From the NCBI GenBank assembly GCA_022813625.1, contig JAKLMB010000001.1, positions 1,984,001-2,048,000 on the forward strand: a stretch of 64,000 nucleotides of DNA. Direction: 5' to 3'. The notes below the pieces were generated by a model. It was given only the letters and a program-made list of their open reading frames with translations, was not told where the DNA came from and searched no databases. This DNA comes from Aaosphaeria pasadenensis. Lineage: Eukaryota > Ascomycota > Dothideomycetes > Pleosporales. How positions within the stretch are numbered: position 1 is the stretch's first letter; every line of letters starts with the position of its first letter. Of the stretch, positions 1 through 8,884 are shown piece after piece. Position numbers and translations under genes: made by a program.

Positions 1-95
1 TATTGAAGCTTGCTGTTTCCAGGGCCAATGGTTGCTTGCACAAAATGAGTGTTCGGGATGATTTTCACATCCCTATTTATAGCTCCTGTTGCCAT
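1..95 (-). CDS. Tandem-family protein, member 1 (partial, cut by left edge)
   Basis: Only the first 31 codons are in the window; the ATG is at 95 and the frame is open to base 1. The piece FVQATIGPGNSKLQ resembles the strand that precedes the first Cys site in the other four members (for example NAQVTIGEYTCYIDC in member 3 and YYVVTIDGKTYYCSC in member 5). Strand, spacing to the next gene, and a TATA box about 140 bp upstream with a GAGTCA element also match the family. No function is known. Membership is an inference from a short stretch plus the promoter layout; the Cys sites and intron would lie to the left of the window. Confidence 0.55.
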   Translation of the reverse strand, partial: MATGAINRDVKIIPNTHFVQATIGPGNSKLQ

Positions 96-233
96 GAAGA
101 TGGGTCTGTTGGATTTTGAATGCGGGGTTCGGTGATGAGTGAGAATAAGTTTCGTGGAATTTGAATGAAGTGAGAAGTATTTGAAGATCAACTGTAGAGT
201 TTCAGAAATGAAATTGTTTTCCTGCGAAGGCTG

Positions 234-262
234 ATTTATATATTTCTCTCTATATATGACTC
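234..262 (-). promoter_or_regulatory. TATA box and GAGTCA element of family member 1
   Basis: On the minus strand TATATAAAT lies at 242-234, a second TATATA at 256-251, and GAGTCA at 262-257. The TATA box is about 140 bp before the ATG at 95, close to the spacing seen in members 3, 4 and 5. Confidence 0.45.
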
Positions 263-304
263 CACACATTCTGAGTCCAGGATTGTACTACTGCTCGGAA
301 GCAT

Positions 305-482
305 TCACTCTTTGCGATGAGTGGAGAGGACACATTTTCGGCTATGAATGGTGAGAACTCACTGCTGTCAGGGATTGAGAGTGCTCATTTCGTCGATGAG
401 TGGAGAGGACTCACTATTGTCGATGAGTAGGAAGGATTCACTGTTGTCGATGAGTGGAGAGGACTCACTCTTCCTATGAGTT
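305..482. repeat. Degenerate 27-bp minisatellite (about 6-7 copies)
   Basis: The core GATGAGTGGAGAGGACTCAC recurs with a period of 27 bp; GATGAG starts at 316, 395, 422 and 449, with degenerate copies near 343, 373 and 475. Three consecutive copies (395-475) are the best preserved. It lies between the promoter of member 1 and the 3' end of member 2. The only reading frame through it (minus strand) is a repeat artefact. Confidence 0.7.
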
Positions 483-1052
483 GAAGAGCGTGGAGTAACC
501 TACGAATGCTAAGGATCAAGTTATTGTCACAACTGGCGTAAGATTTTACACATGCCAGGAAAATATGTGATTCAACAATGATATGACTGTAACTCAAGAG
601 AGGCTCGGGGTACACGCACTGGCGTTACGCATGGATCACGCCTGGAGGATGACAATTTGCGAGATGAGAAAGGCTTTGGGTGAGAGATTTAGCAGAGGAG
701 GGGAAACATCATTCATTCTACGGCCAACTACAAAACTTGAAATTTGAAAACAGAAAGGAACAGTTGTACAAATAAACAAATGTATATAAGTAGGTATCCC
801 TCCAACCTGCTGAGATTTAATGAACGACAAAAGAGCCCTTGTTGCGCATAGATACCTCTCCAGAGGAAATAGCTATACGCACAAACTGTAATGAATGGAA
901 GGGCTAAATAATAGCTGGGTAGAGGTTGGCGGTGGACCCTCGAATACCGTCCGCTTTAACCCAGTGCGCTTTCCTTCGTGCACGGGGCGTCCGAGTAGCT
1001 TTCCTATGCCACAATATATATCATAAGTTGTAAAGGCGAAGATGATGTCGGC

Positions 1053-1594
1053 TCAGGAGGAAGCAAGAGCTATCGCATATGGGGGGAATCTAATAGGACC
1101 TCTCTCCTCCTCCAATGGTATGTTCAATTGAATTCTTTGTTCCTCCAGGTACTTCCACACTATTGCAAGTTAGGCAGCTATCAAGCAGATCAAAGCGAAA
1201 CATACAACTCACAGTAGACACTAGTGCGACTTTCACGGTAACAGCATTTTCTCCACATGTTACTCCAACTGGGATGAGTCGCCTTGTATTCTTCAGATGT
1301 GTTATTAGGGGTTCTTTTGACTTGATGCGAGTCCGGAAACCATTCGTTGTCGATAAATCCCGAACCAAGTCGTTCGACTATCAGGATCCTTGGGGTGCCC
1401 AACTCAATCTGTATGCAAAGTATCTCCCCTAGCAACCAAATATGGTATGGGCAGGTGGTAAATAAACGCTTATCGGGCTCGCCCATTAGGTATACTTTAA
1501 CATGGGTGTAATTCTGGGACTCGGTGCTTTGGCTAGGCTGGCCGGACGGGCCTATGTTGGCCGAAGAAGTGGTGAAGGGTGTCGAAGAAGACAT
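1053..1594 (-). CDS. Tandem-family protein, member 2 (162 aa, one intron)
   Basis: Function unknown. Exons 1594-1213 and 1159-1053 are joined across a 53-bp intron (donor GTGAGT, branch CCTAAC, acceptor AATAG), giving 163 codons including the stop. The first ~30 residues are Ser/Thr-rich and probably disordered. The first site is C48-P-Y-H51; the second is W114-R-K-C117-C118, which lacks the His of the other members. EWFP at 84-87 is shared with member 5. The phase-1 intron follows codon 127, ten codons after C117. The C-terminus (LWKYLEEQRIQLNIPLEEER) resembles the helix after the intron in member 5. A TTG codon at 1606 would extend the frame, but the ATG at 1594 is preferred. No signal peptide or membrane segment. 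Confidence 0.6.
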
Positions 1595-1808
1595 CGAGAC
1601 AAACAATCGTGAGTTTCCAATATATCTTCTTGGACGTTGGCTTAGTGATAGCTTTTGGCTTGCTCTCGGTTGAGTTCGAAAACGACTATGGTAGTAGTAA
1701 ATGGCGTTTCTAGGAACAGTGTTTGGTGGGTATTCGATGTTTCGGATATCTCAAACAAGCAAGCAAAGGATTGCTGGTGCAGTGAGAATGAGGGAGAAGA
1801 GAACAGTA

Positions 1809-1835
1809 CTTATAGACCTCCAATACATGTGACTC
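1809..1835 (-). promoter_or_regulatory. TATA box and GAGTCA element of family member 2
   Basis: On the minus strand TATAAG is at 1814-1809 and GAGTCA at 1835-1830. The TATA box is about 215 bp before the ATG, the longest spacing of the five genes. Confidence 0.4.
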
Positions 1836-2378
1836 TCATGCTCCAAGTGAGTCTTTCACTTTGCCAGTCACAGATGACGCGGTCATGAGTACTCTGCAAA
1901 GTAAGAGTCAAGCACAGTATATTACGATGCTCTGGACAATCTTGACGAGAAGTCTAAAATGCTGACTGTTTTGAAATGACTTGATTTCAGAAGTGGTCGG
2001 ACCAGCTCACGAGACTAAGCAAGACGATATGAACTCCAGGTAATGCCAAACACCTACACGTCCATCTTTGACCCAATGGCATCAATAATCTACGCTCGTT
2101 TTACGTAGTTGTAAATGGACTACGCTCCCCTATTCATAGTGTTGCGCTTCAGGGACATCAGAAATCAGCGCCACTGAAGTACATCTCATAAGACGAGGCG
2201 TGGCGATGTGTTGTTGGTATGAGCGTCATGTCGCGACTTCAGGAGAGTAACAACCAAAATATCTGAAAGAACTATCACAAAGGAACTCATATGATTCGGA
2301 TCATGATGTGACTCAAATTATTGACGAAGGTTGATTTCCATTCAAATGTGACTCTATCTATGAAAGCATAGCAAGGGA

Positions 2379-2437
2379 ATGGCGGTAATGACTGGTACAA
2401 TAGGCTGGAAATGGCAAAGAGATGGCGGTAATGACTG
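2379..2437. repeat. 43-bp direct repeat sharing ATGGCGGTAATGACTG
   Basis: The 16-mer ATGGCGGTAATGACTG occurs at 2379-2394 and again at 2422-2437. Each copy is followed by a related AGGCTGGAAA / AGGCTAGGAAA segment. A looser match (GTAACGACTGT followed by CTAGGAAATT) lies at about 4730-4770, downstream of member 5, suggesting that 3' flanks were duplicated with the genes. Confidence 0.65.
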
Positions 2438-2555
2438 TCAAATCAGGCTAGGAAATTACAATGAGACAGCGGAAATTACTGTTGCACCTTGAAGAAATCC
2501 TTCTAATGCGGAATAAAGCATGGTAGAAACAGGTTCGTCAACCATTCTAGGAAAC

Positions 2556-3004
2556 TCAATATAGGGACCTCATTCTTTGCCGTCGAGGAGGGCTAAGGAC
2601 TATGCAAGGTGTTAACGAGAGACCTGGAAATGTCTGTTTGCAAACTTACGCATACTTGATCCCTTCTTTCCGTGTTTACATTTTCTCCACAGTCGTGCGT
2701 TTTTCTTTACATGAATGCAGTCTGTTTCAGATTCCTTGTAAACACCGTCAAACTCCAGTGCGATTGTCATAATAGGTAGATTCTCATCGATAATTTTGAG
2801 GTTTTTCTCCGTAGCCATCCATTCGTCCTGTTGCGCGACTCTGTCATAAAGAGCTTTAATGTGCTCTTGACAGTCGATATAACATGTATATTCTCCTATG
2901 GTGACTTGAGCGTTGAAGACACCATTGGGACATGCGTGGTTAACAGTAGACTCTTCTAGTTCGGCTCCTACTATTGCTGTTTGCTTGTCCTTAGGTATCA
3001 ACAT
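2556..3004 (-). CDS. Tandem-family protein, member 3 (132 aa, one intron)
   Basis: Function unknown. Exons 3004-2650 and 2599-2556 join across a 50-bp intron (GTAAGT, branch GTTAAC, acceptor CATAG) to give 133 codons. The first site is C45-Q-E-H48 after the strand NAQVTIGEYTCYI; the second is W106-R-K-C109-K-H111. The phase-1 intron comes after codon 118, nine codons after C109, as in members 4 and 5. The tail after the intron is only 14 residues (LLSPPRRQRMRSLY), Arg-rich and unlike the helix of members 2, 4 and 5, so this copy may be decaying or use another acceptor. Start: ATG at 3004, about 160 bp after a TATA box. Confidence 0.58.
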
Positions 3005-3041
3005 GTCAAAAGTGCTATGTCTGTCAAGTAAAAGTTATCGC

Positions 3042-3068
3042 ATGTGTGTGTGTGTGTGTGTGTGTGTG
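3042..3068. repeat. (TG)n microsatellite
   Basis: About 13 uninterrupted TG units in the 5' leader of family member 3, between its TATA box and ATG. Read on the minus strand it is (CA)n and would be transcribed. Confidence 0.85.
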
Positions 3069-3160
3069 AAGATGCAATCGTCGAGCAACGAGTATGAGAA
3101 AGAATCGAGGTATGAGAGTCTGGTTTGAAGAAATAGTCATTTCTAGCTCCAGAATTTAGC

Positions 3161-3190
3161 ATTTATACATATAACGGCTGACAAAGAGTC
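3161..3190 (-). promoter_or_regulatory. TATA box and GACTC element of family member 3
   Basis: On the minus strand TATAAAT is at 3167-3161, and TTGACTC at about 3192-3185, in the opposite orientation to the GAGTCA of the other members. The TATA box is about 160 bp before the ATG. Confidence 0.4.
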
Positions 3191-3657
3191 AAGATGTAGT
3201 GACGTAAAGTTGTAAGGCATAGTCTTATCACATATGACTACTCTAAGGCGGTTATCTGGATAGTCATAACGGTGAGAGGTATTATTCGTAAGAGGTCACT
3301 CATAATATATTGCAATATTTCTAGATAACCTAGACTGATAATTCTTAGGAAATGTCCGTCAATATTGCAAGGGAAGACAAAATGATGACACTCTGAGTAA
3401 AGAATGAAAAGGAAGGAAAATAGGAATAAAGAGATATTGGTAAAGACTGTTCTGTACAAATAGTAAAGTCAAACACTAAAACAGGAGTAAAAGAATGTCG
3501 GGAAGGACTGTTTGGCAGGTGAAATGGAAGAAAAACAAAAGAAGTTGCAACAGACTGGAAATAAAGATCTCTCCTTGCAGGATTTAAATACCTTGTTTCT
3601 CACCACCGTTTGAGGAAGAAGGGAAGTCGACAGCTCTGTCGAGACAGCGAATGGTCA

Positions 3658-4206
3658 TCAATGACTGCCATTGGCCATACTGATCTGATACTTGTTTGCC
3701 AGTTCCTCTAACAGATCATTAACTGCTTGATTTATCAGTAAAAATAGCAAAGTTCCAATCATATGTGACTTACGCATGACTGATATGTACCCGTTATGCT
3801 CACAGAATTTCCATTTCAGAGCCTCTTGGACGCTATCGTCAGCCCTGTCGAACCTCTGACTGTCAAGAAAATATCCTTGGTCTCTCTCCGGGCTTGTTGT
3901 AGGCAAGCGGATATGGGCCCGAAGCATGTCCGGCTCTGAAAGAGTAGCATCTTTCTCCTGCGCTTTCATGATTCTCCTGAGTATGTCACAATAATGCTTG
4001 CACGAAACCCTCATCAACCACTCAACCGTTCCATACTTGACGAAAGCGACCACATAGTTCTCCTCAGATGTGGGTGTGGACACCCCAGATGAATCCGTCA
4101 CTGCTACCTCAGATGGTGGTCTCTGTTCGTCTTGGGACTCGATTTGCCCCTCTTCTGGTGAGCTCGTTCGATTTGTCGTCTCCGGATCTTGTAGAATCCC
4201 TCGCAT
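3658..4206 (-). CDS. Tandem-family protein, member 4 (about 165 aa, one intron)
   Basis: Function unknown. Exon 1 is 4206-3774. The intron starts with GTAAGT and ends either 51 bp on (exon 2 from 3722) or 48 bp on (exon 2 from 3725); both keep the frame, and I prefer 51 because the first AG is very near the branch site. Residues 1-50 are acidic, Ser/Thr/Pro-rich and probably disordered. Sites: C69-K-H71-Y-C73 and W132-K-F-C135-E-H137-N. The phase-1 intron follows codon 144, nine codons after C135. The spliced tail LNDLLEELANKYQISMANGS is a short amphipathic helix like that of member 5. Without splicing the frame stays open and adds 17 residues. Confidence 0.62.
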   Translation of the reverse strand: MRGILQDPETTNRTSSPEEGQIESQDEQRPPSEVAVTDSSGVSTPTSEENYVVAFVKYGTVEWLMRVSCKHYCDILRRIMKAQEKDATLSEPDMLRAHIRLPTTSPERDQGYFLDSQRFDRADDSVQEALKWKFCEHNGYISVMRKSHMIGTLLFLLINQAVNDLLEELANKYQISMANGSH

Positions 4207-4925
4207 GTCGTATGTGCTATAGTTGATAAATCAAAGAGGTATGTAAAGATTTGAATAACAGAGCTGTTCGATAACACGGGCAAGTGGAGGATAGAGTATT
4301 ATGTAGAGATGTCAAAATCAACCAAATACATACGATCTATCTCTTTATATATCCTCCCATCAATGAGTCTTCACTATTGACTCCTTTCCTACAGTCATTC
4401 AATAGAGTCATTGCATAGAGAGGTATGAGTATCAGGCACGGATCTAGATGACTGCGAGGACCGGATCTGTTCAGTCACAGATTTATATGAGTGTGAAATA
4501 TACACTCATACCATGTAAAGCAAAGATGTGCATGAGCATATAACATAAAATAGCATTTGTTTACGGGACGAGTAGTTACAAAGAGCAAATATCTAAAACA
4601 TAGGTGCGTATTGTTATGTGCTTGAACTAGAGTGCCGGTTTCAATATGGAGGTAACTTCACTATCTTGGAGGAGGAGAGAGTACTACGCGATAGAACACA
4701 TTTCATGATTGCATATTCAAAGAATTAGTGGTAACGACTGTTTGATTTCTAGAATGATACACTAGGAAATTGAGGCACTAGTTGCCAAAATGAAAGTGAA
4801 ACATAATGAGACCGAGGTAGTGACTGAATACAAAGAAAGATCTTGACAGGAATGTGATAATGAAATGAGAGGATCTATAGAAAAGTAAAGATTCAGAGAA
4901 TCTTTGCATTCCATCTTGCAATTCG
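4207..4925. other. Intergenic region between family members 4 and 5
   Basis: It holds the leader and promoter of member 4 (to about 4390). Around 4730-4770 a sequence resembling the 2379-2460 repeat lies downstream of member 5. The rest shows nothing identifiable. Confidence 0.55.
4344..4383 (-). promoter_or_regulatory. TATA box and paired GAGTCA/GACTCA elements of member 4
   Basis: On the minus strand ATATATAAA is at 4352-4344, GACTCA at 4369-4364 and GAGTCA at 4383-4378, forming an inverted pair. The TATA box is about 140 bp before the ATG at 4206. Confidence 0.45.
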
Positions 4926-5633
4926 TCATCCTGTGTTGCCCAATGGAGGATGTCTTACAAGCAAAAAGTGGTTCGGAATAGGGTTGGCAAGGTTGCCATA
5001 CTCTTTTGACGCATCCTCCAGCCAGCGATTGGCATCCGGCCATGGGTCGTCCGTAAGGGTTCTGCCTATCTCCGGATTGATAGCGTATTCTCGAAACTTT
5101 GCTCGAATGGCTAGTTGAACTGAACCGGTGGTTAGCAAACTTCTTAAATGGACCGTAGGTAGTAACTTACGCTCAGCTGATATTCGATGGTTATGGTCAC
5201 AGATTGTCCATTGAAGTGGTTCGTACTGTTGGCCTTCCACTGCCACAGAAACTTGCTTATCCGAGGGGAACCATTCTTCGATCTCAGCCGGTACCAGATC
5301 CTTGAACCGATATCCAAATGGGAGGCCGAATCGCTCATTGTCGGGGATCGGGGCGGAAGTCAAAGTCTGCACTTCAACCACCCTAGTGATAAGTACACAG
5401 TGGTGTGGACACGAGCAATAGTAAGTTTTCCCATCTATCGTGACCACATAATATTTGCTAGCGTCTATAAGCCAATCCTTCCGATTCCATTTGTCATTCG
5501 GATGATTTTCCTCATGGATGGCCTCGAGATTCGCTTCTTCGGCTCCCTGAAATGAATGTATCGATCCGCCACCCAATGATTCTACCGATCTGCCCCCCGA
5601 TGATGATCTCCGCGAACCTGATGCTGCAGACAT
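4926..5633 (-). CDS. Tandem-family protein, member 5 (218 aa, one intron)
   Basis: Function unknown; the longest and apparently best-preserved member. Exons 5633-5171 and 5119-4926 join across a 51-bp intron (GTAAGT, branch TGCTAAC, acceptor TTCAG). Residues 1-50 are Ser/Gly/Glu-rich. Sites: C73-S-C75-P-H77-H78-C79 after the strand YYVVTIDGKTYY, then EEWFP (119-123) and W142-T-I-C145-D-H147-N. The phase-1 intron follows codon 154. The tail after it is longest here (LQLAIRAKFREYAINPEIGR and about 45 more residues). An in-frame ATG at 5744 lies only about 20 bp from the TATA box, so the ATG at 5633 is preferred. The 51-bp intron is a multiple of three with no stop, so retention would add 17 residues. 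Confidence 0.65.
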   Translation of the reverse strand: MSAASGSRRSSSGGRSVESLGGGSIHSFQGAEEANLEAIHEENHPNDKWNRKDWLIDASKYYVVTIDGKTYYCSCPHHCVLITRVVEVQTLTSAPIPDNERFGLPFGYRFKDLVPAEIEEWFPSDKQVSVAVEGQQYEPLQWTICDHNHRISAERKLLPTVHLRSLLTTGSVQLAIRAKFREYAINPEIGRTLTDDPWPDANRWLEDASKEYGNLANPIPNHFLLVRHPPLGNTG

Positions 5634-6327
5634 ATCGAAGGTGTTTTTCTGAAAGACAAGTAGTAGGTAGTGTATATGATGAAAAGTTGTAAGAGGCAAT
5701 GCTGCTATGGAAAGTGTACACTGCCAGTGTAGAGAAGATTCCATCGCCCACTCATCTGTCTTTTATATATTCAACCTATGACTCTACGTCTTTGTTGGCT
5801 CCGTGCTCTTCGGTCATACCGATGCCCTTCATTGAGTGCATCAACCTTGTTGAGGTCTTTTCTCGATGTAATGAAAGGAGTCACAGCGAGGAGAGGTTTG
5901 TGCGTGAGGCATTTTCTTTGTGAGAAATGACAGAGAATGTGTCACGATGAAGTGGTGGTGGGTACGAGTGATGAGGATGCAATTGGGTTGGAGCCTTGGG
6001 TAGGGATCAGAATGAGGACTTTGATTACCTTTGTGGTTGGAAGTTTGCATGGCAGGGTGTGCTGTGCGGTGTGTGATTACCTAGGTACTTGATTGCACGA
6101 GGGTGTTTGGTGGATGATAATGATGGAGGGCATCAAGTTTCAATTGGACAGAGCTATTGTCATACACTGCTATACGGACTCATAGTCCACACTGGTAGGA
6201 ATCCATTACGTTGGACGATTGAGTGTGATATTCGATGACTTCTCAATAGTCTTAATCATATCTACAGAATTTGATTTTGAGCCCTCGCCATATTTTTCTA
6301 TCTTCAATGTTCCATCAATGCATGTGT
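5634..6327. other. Intergenic region between family member 5 and glucosidase I
   Basis: The left part is the promoter of member 5. From about 5800 to 6327, which must include the 3' UTR of the glucosidase gene, I see nothing distinctive. Confidence 0.55.
5761..5784 (-). promoter_or_regulatory. TATA box and GAGTCA element of family member 5
   Basis: On the minus strand ATATATAAAA is at 5770-5761 and GAGTCA at 5784-5779. The TATA box is about 130 bp before the ATG at 5633. Confidence 0.5.
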
Positions 6328-8884
6328 CTACAATTCGTCTTTCACGTGGTCGTCATCTAAATCAGGCATGCTCATGATCTTGACCACCAAGCTGGTCCAT
6401 CCGGTGAAATGCTGCGTCCTCTGTCCTTTCCCTGTCTCCGGGTTATACTGCTCCCAAGCGAAGCCTGTCTCTTTCCAGCTCTCGTACACAGTCTTGACGA
6501 GGTTCTTGCGGAGATTGATGTACATTTTCTTGGCCTTAGCCTGCTGGGGGCCTTTCTGTTGGGCGATGTTCTGGTACGTGGTCAGTGCATGTTAGGCTTA
6601 ATGGTTTGAGTAACCTGCTACGGATATGGACTTACAAGTAGCTGAGAAACGGCCAGGTAGTTCATGTTCATCCAGATAGGTCCACGCCAGTAATCCTCAG
6701 CGGTGTGGTAAAATTCGTCACTCTTGCTGAGGCTGCGAATGCCATAGTCGGTCCAGAGCTCTTCCGGGTCGGCAATGAGATCCAGCACAGCACCCAGTCG
6801 CTTGCTATCCTTGTCAATCAGACCAGTCAAGAATGGGAAGAGCGAGATATAGCCCTTGTGGCAGACAAGTTTGTTCTCCTCGTAATCATCGATGGTGGCG
6901 TCGCAGTACATCTTCAATTCGTCGGACCAGTGAAGATCATCAATGTTGCGAATAATAGCTTCTTCATACTTGGCGAACTCGGCAGAATCATCCTCTTCTC
7001 CGAGATAATCGGCAATACGCTTAATTTGGCGTGTCATCATGCCAACCCAAGAGATAAGGTCGACGTGCAGCTCGCCCGGATGAGGTGGCTGAGGACGAGG
7101 GTAGTCATCAAGACCAGAGGTCAAGATGTGCTCGGGTGTCCTTCCGCGCCATCTATAGCCTTCTTTAGTAGAGAAGGCCTCACGGTCGTATGATTTGATA
7201 TCACCAGCTTGGGTCTGTCGGAACCAGAAATAATGTCTCTTCAGCAGCGGATAGAGGGTACGGAGGTATTCCAAAGCTGCCTCTCGGTTGGCGAGCTGCA
7301 TGTAGTACGACTTTTCGGCGAGCACCTTTTGGCTGCTTGAGTCCTTTGCTTTGCCCTGCGCATCGAGTTTGTCGAGGAAAGCTGTGATAACCATGAAGAG
7401 CGTTGGAGGGTTGGCGTAGTGTGGATATTGAACCTGGAACTCCTGAGGCACCTTGCTTCGTGCCTCAGCACCAAGGATCTGCTCGCGTCCAATCCAGCCA
7501 TCTTCGTCCATCAACTTGAACCAGCTTTTGATAATATCAAGTGTCAGATCAACATCCCAGTCGATGACGGGAAGAAGGTGGAAACCCTCATCCCAAAGGA
7601 AACCGCGTGGAAAGAAGGGGCGCGAGGGGATGCTTGTGTAGAGCTCAGAAGGACCTTCAAAGTGTGCCTGGTTTCGGCTTCGAGCCTCAGCAGCCTCCTC
7701 CCAGAAGCCCTCATCGTTCTCCTCGTAAGCAGGGTCGTATGAGCGGTCGACTCGCGAATCGCCGTAGAAGTAACCAATACCGCCGATCAGATTCGAGAAT
7801 AGCGACTTGGAGAACTCCTCGTAGCGTTCTTTAAAGAAAGGTGCCTGGGGCTTGAATATACTGGTGAAGCGCTCCGAGAAACCGGATGTCACAGATCCAA
7901 TCTGAGTAGTCAGGTCCTCGGAAGTGATCTTAGCCGGAGCGGAACCAGACGAGAAAAGGACATCGAACTCGAAAGCCCCCTCGAAAGCCTTCTGGAAGAG
8001 ATGGATGTTTCCCTTTCCGGGAAGATGCTGAATGGTGTACACCTGCACGGGCGGTGGTGGGTTATCCTCAGGATACTTGGCTACCAGCTGATCAATCTGC
8101 CCCTTCATATGCGCAAAAAGCAGAGGTTTGACCTGCCACAAAGCCTCATCGGGGATTTGAGCTGTATGGACCAATGTGCGATCCAGCGGTTTCTCGTCAT
8201 AACTTGGGTGCCCGGTCCGTGGGTGGTCACCTTGGCCCTCGGTAACCTTCACCTCGAAGTCTCCAAGATCTGGAGTATGCCCTTTGAGAACGACATCGCC
8301 CTCCATTCCTGGCTCTTCTTCGTCCGCACCTTCGACTTCCAATGAACCAAGGCCTTCCAAAGTATTATACCAGACAACCGTAGTCTTCAGATCAGGCGAC
8401 GCATCTTCGCGGGGCGTACCCTTTATCCTAACACCCCAGCTTCCACCGTGCTGGCCTCCGGGGAATTTTATAAATTCGGTAGTGATGTCAATGCGATTGA
8501 CAGGGTCCTGAATCGTCTGTCTACCGCCCGTGCGAACATCGTACTCGTCCCATCCATAGCCGTCGAGCTCGTGCTGCTCGCAAGTATGTCTGAAGTCTAC
8601 AAAAGTTAGCCTATGACGACGGTTCGTAGCCCGCATTGGGGTTGGAGAAGAAGATACTGACTATTTTGAACGCTTTGATAATCCTCAACCCTGGTCCAAA
8701 GCAATCCTCCCATCAGACTCTTGGGAATCCTGGGCCTGACACCAAAATACAAATTGGGACGATAAGGTCCCCATAGTAAACTGGCATTGCTTGCTTTCTC
8801 GATCTCGGCGACCTGCGCACTGGCGAGGGAAACTAATGAAAGTAAGCCCAGGAATTGGGTGAGATATGCTACACTCCGCGCCAT
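6328..8884 (-). CDS. CWH41: Mannosyl-oligosaccharide glucosidase (glucosidase I, GH63), ER-luminal with KDEL
   Basis: It removes the terminal alpha-1,2-glucose from the Glc3Man9GlcNAc2 glycan just after transfer to nascent proteins in the ER. Exons 8884-8662, 8596-6636 and 6570-6328, joined across two 65-bp introns (branch CTAAC in the first), encode 808 residues. The N-terminus (MARSVAYLTQFLGLLSLVSL then ASAQ) looks like a cleavable signal peptide. GH63 hallmarks are the N-terminal NNFRHTCEQHELDGYGWDEY, the (alpha/alpha)6 motifs GFLWDEGFHLLPVIDWD and EDYWRGPIWMNMNYLAVSQL, and a C-terminal GWTSLVV. The protein ends DDDHVKDEL. Yeast Cwh41 and animal MOGS are type II membrane proteins, so a soluble form with a retrieval signal is noteworthy. 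A TTG at 8905 extends the frame, but the ATG at 8884 fits the signal peptide. Confidence 0.95.

Larger units (their letters stand above)
96..1052. other. Intergenic region between family members 1 and 2
   Basis: It holds the member 1 leader and promoter (to about 280), the 27-bp minisatellite (305-482) and, from about 500 to 1052, nothing I can identify. Short frames in both strands look random. Confidence 0.6.
1595..2555. other. Intergenic region between family members 2 and 3
   Basis: It holds the leader and promoter of member 2 (to about 1860) and a direct repeat at 2379-2437 near the 3' end of member 3. Between about 1900 and 2370 I see nothing beyond short random frames. Confidence 0.55.
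3005..3657. other. Intergenic region between family members 3 and 4
   Basis: It holds the member 3 leader with the TG microsatellite and its TATA region; 3200-3657 is AT-rich with no recognisable feature. Confidence 0.55.

Noticed and set aside
1124..1159. Short 12-residue tail for family member 2 ending at 1124
   Set aside because: The exon lengths did not sum to whole codons; the correct frame after the splice continues to the stop at 1053 and gives a helix similar to member 5.
3042..3068. (TG)n tract as a telomere-type or regulatory element
   Set aside because: A simple dinucleotide microsatellite in a leader; the fungal telomere repeat is TTAGGG.
5634..5744. Upstream ATG start for family member 5 (adds 37 residues)
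   Set aside because: It lies about 20 bp from the TATA box, at or before the expected transcription start, and other members have a ~100-bp leader there.
1..6300. Tandem array as remnants of a transposon or RIP-mutated repeats
   Set aside because: No terminal repeats, transposase or reverse transcriptase motifs; base composition is not strongly AT-shifted, and frames, introns and promoters are intact.
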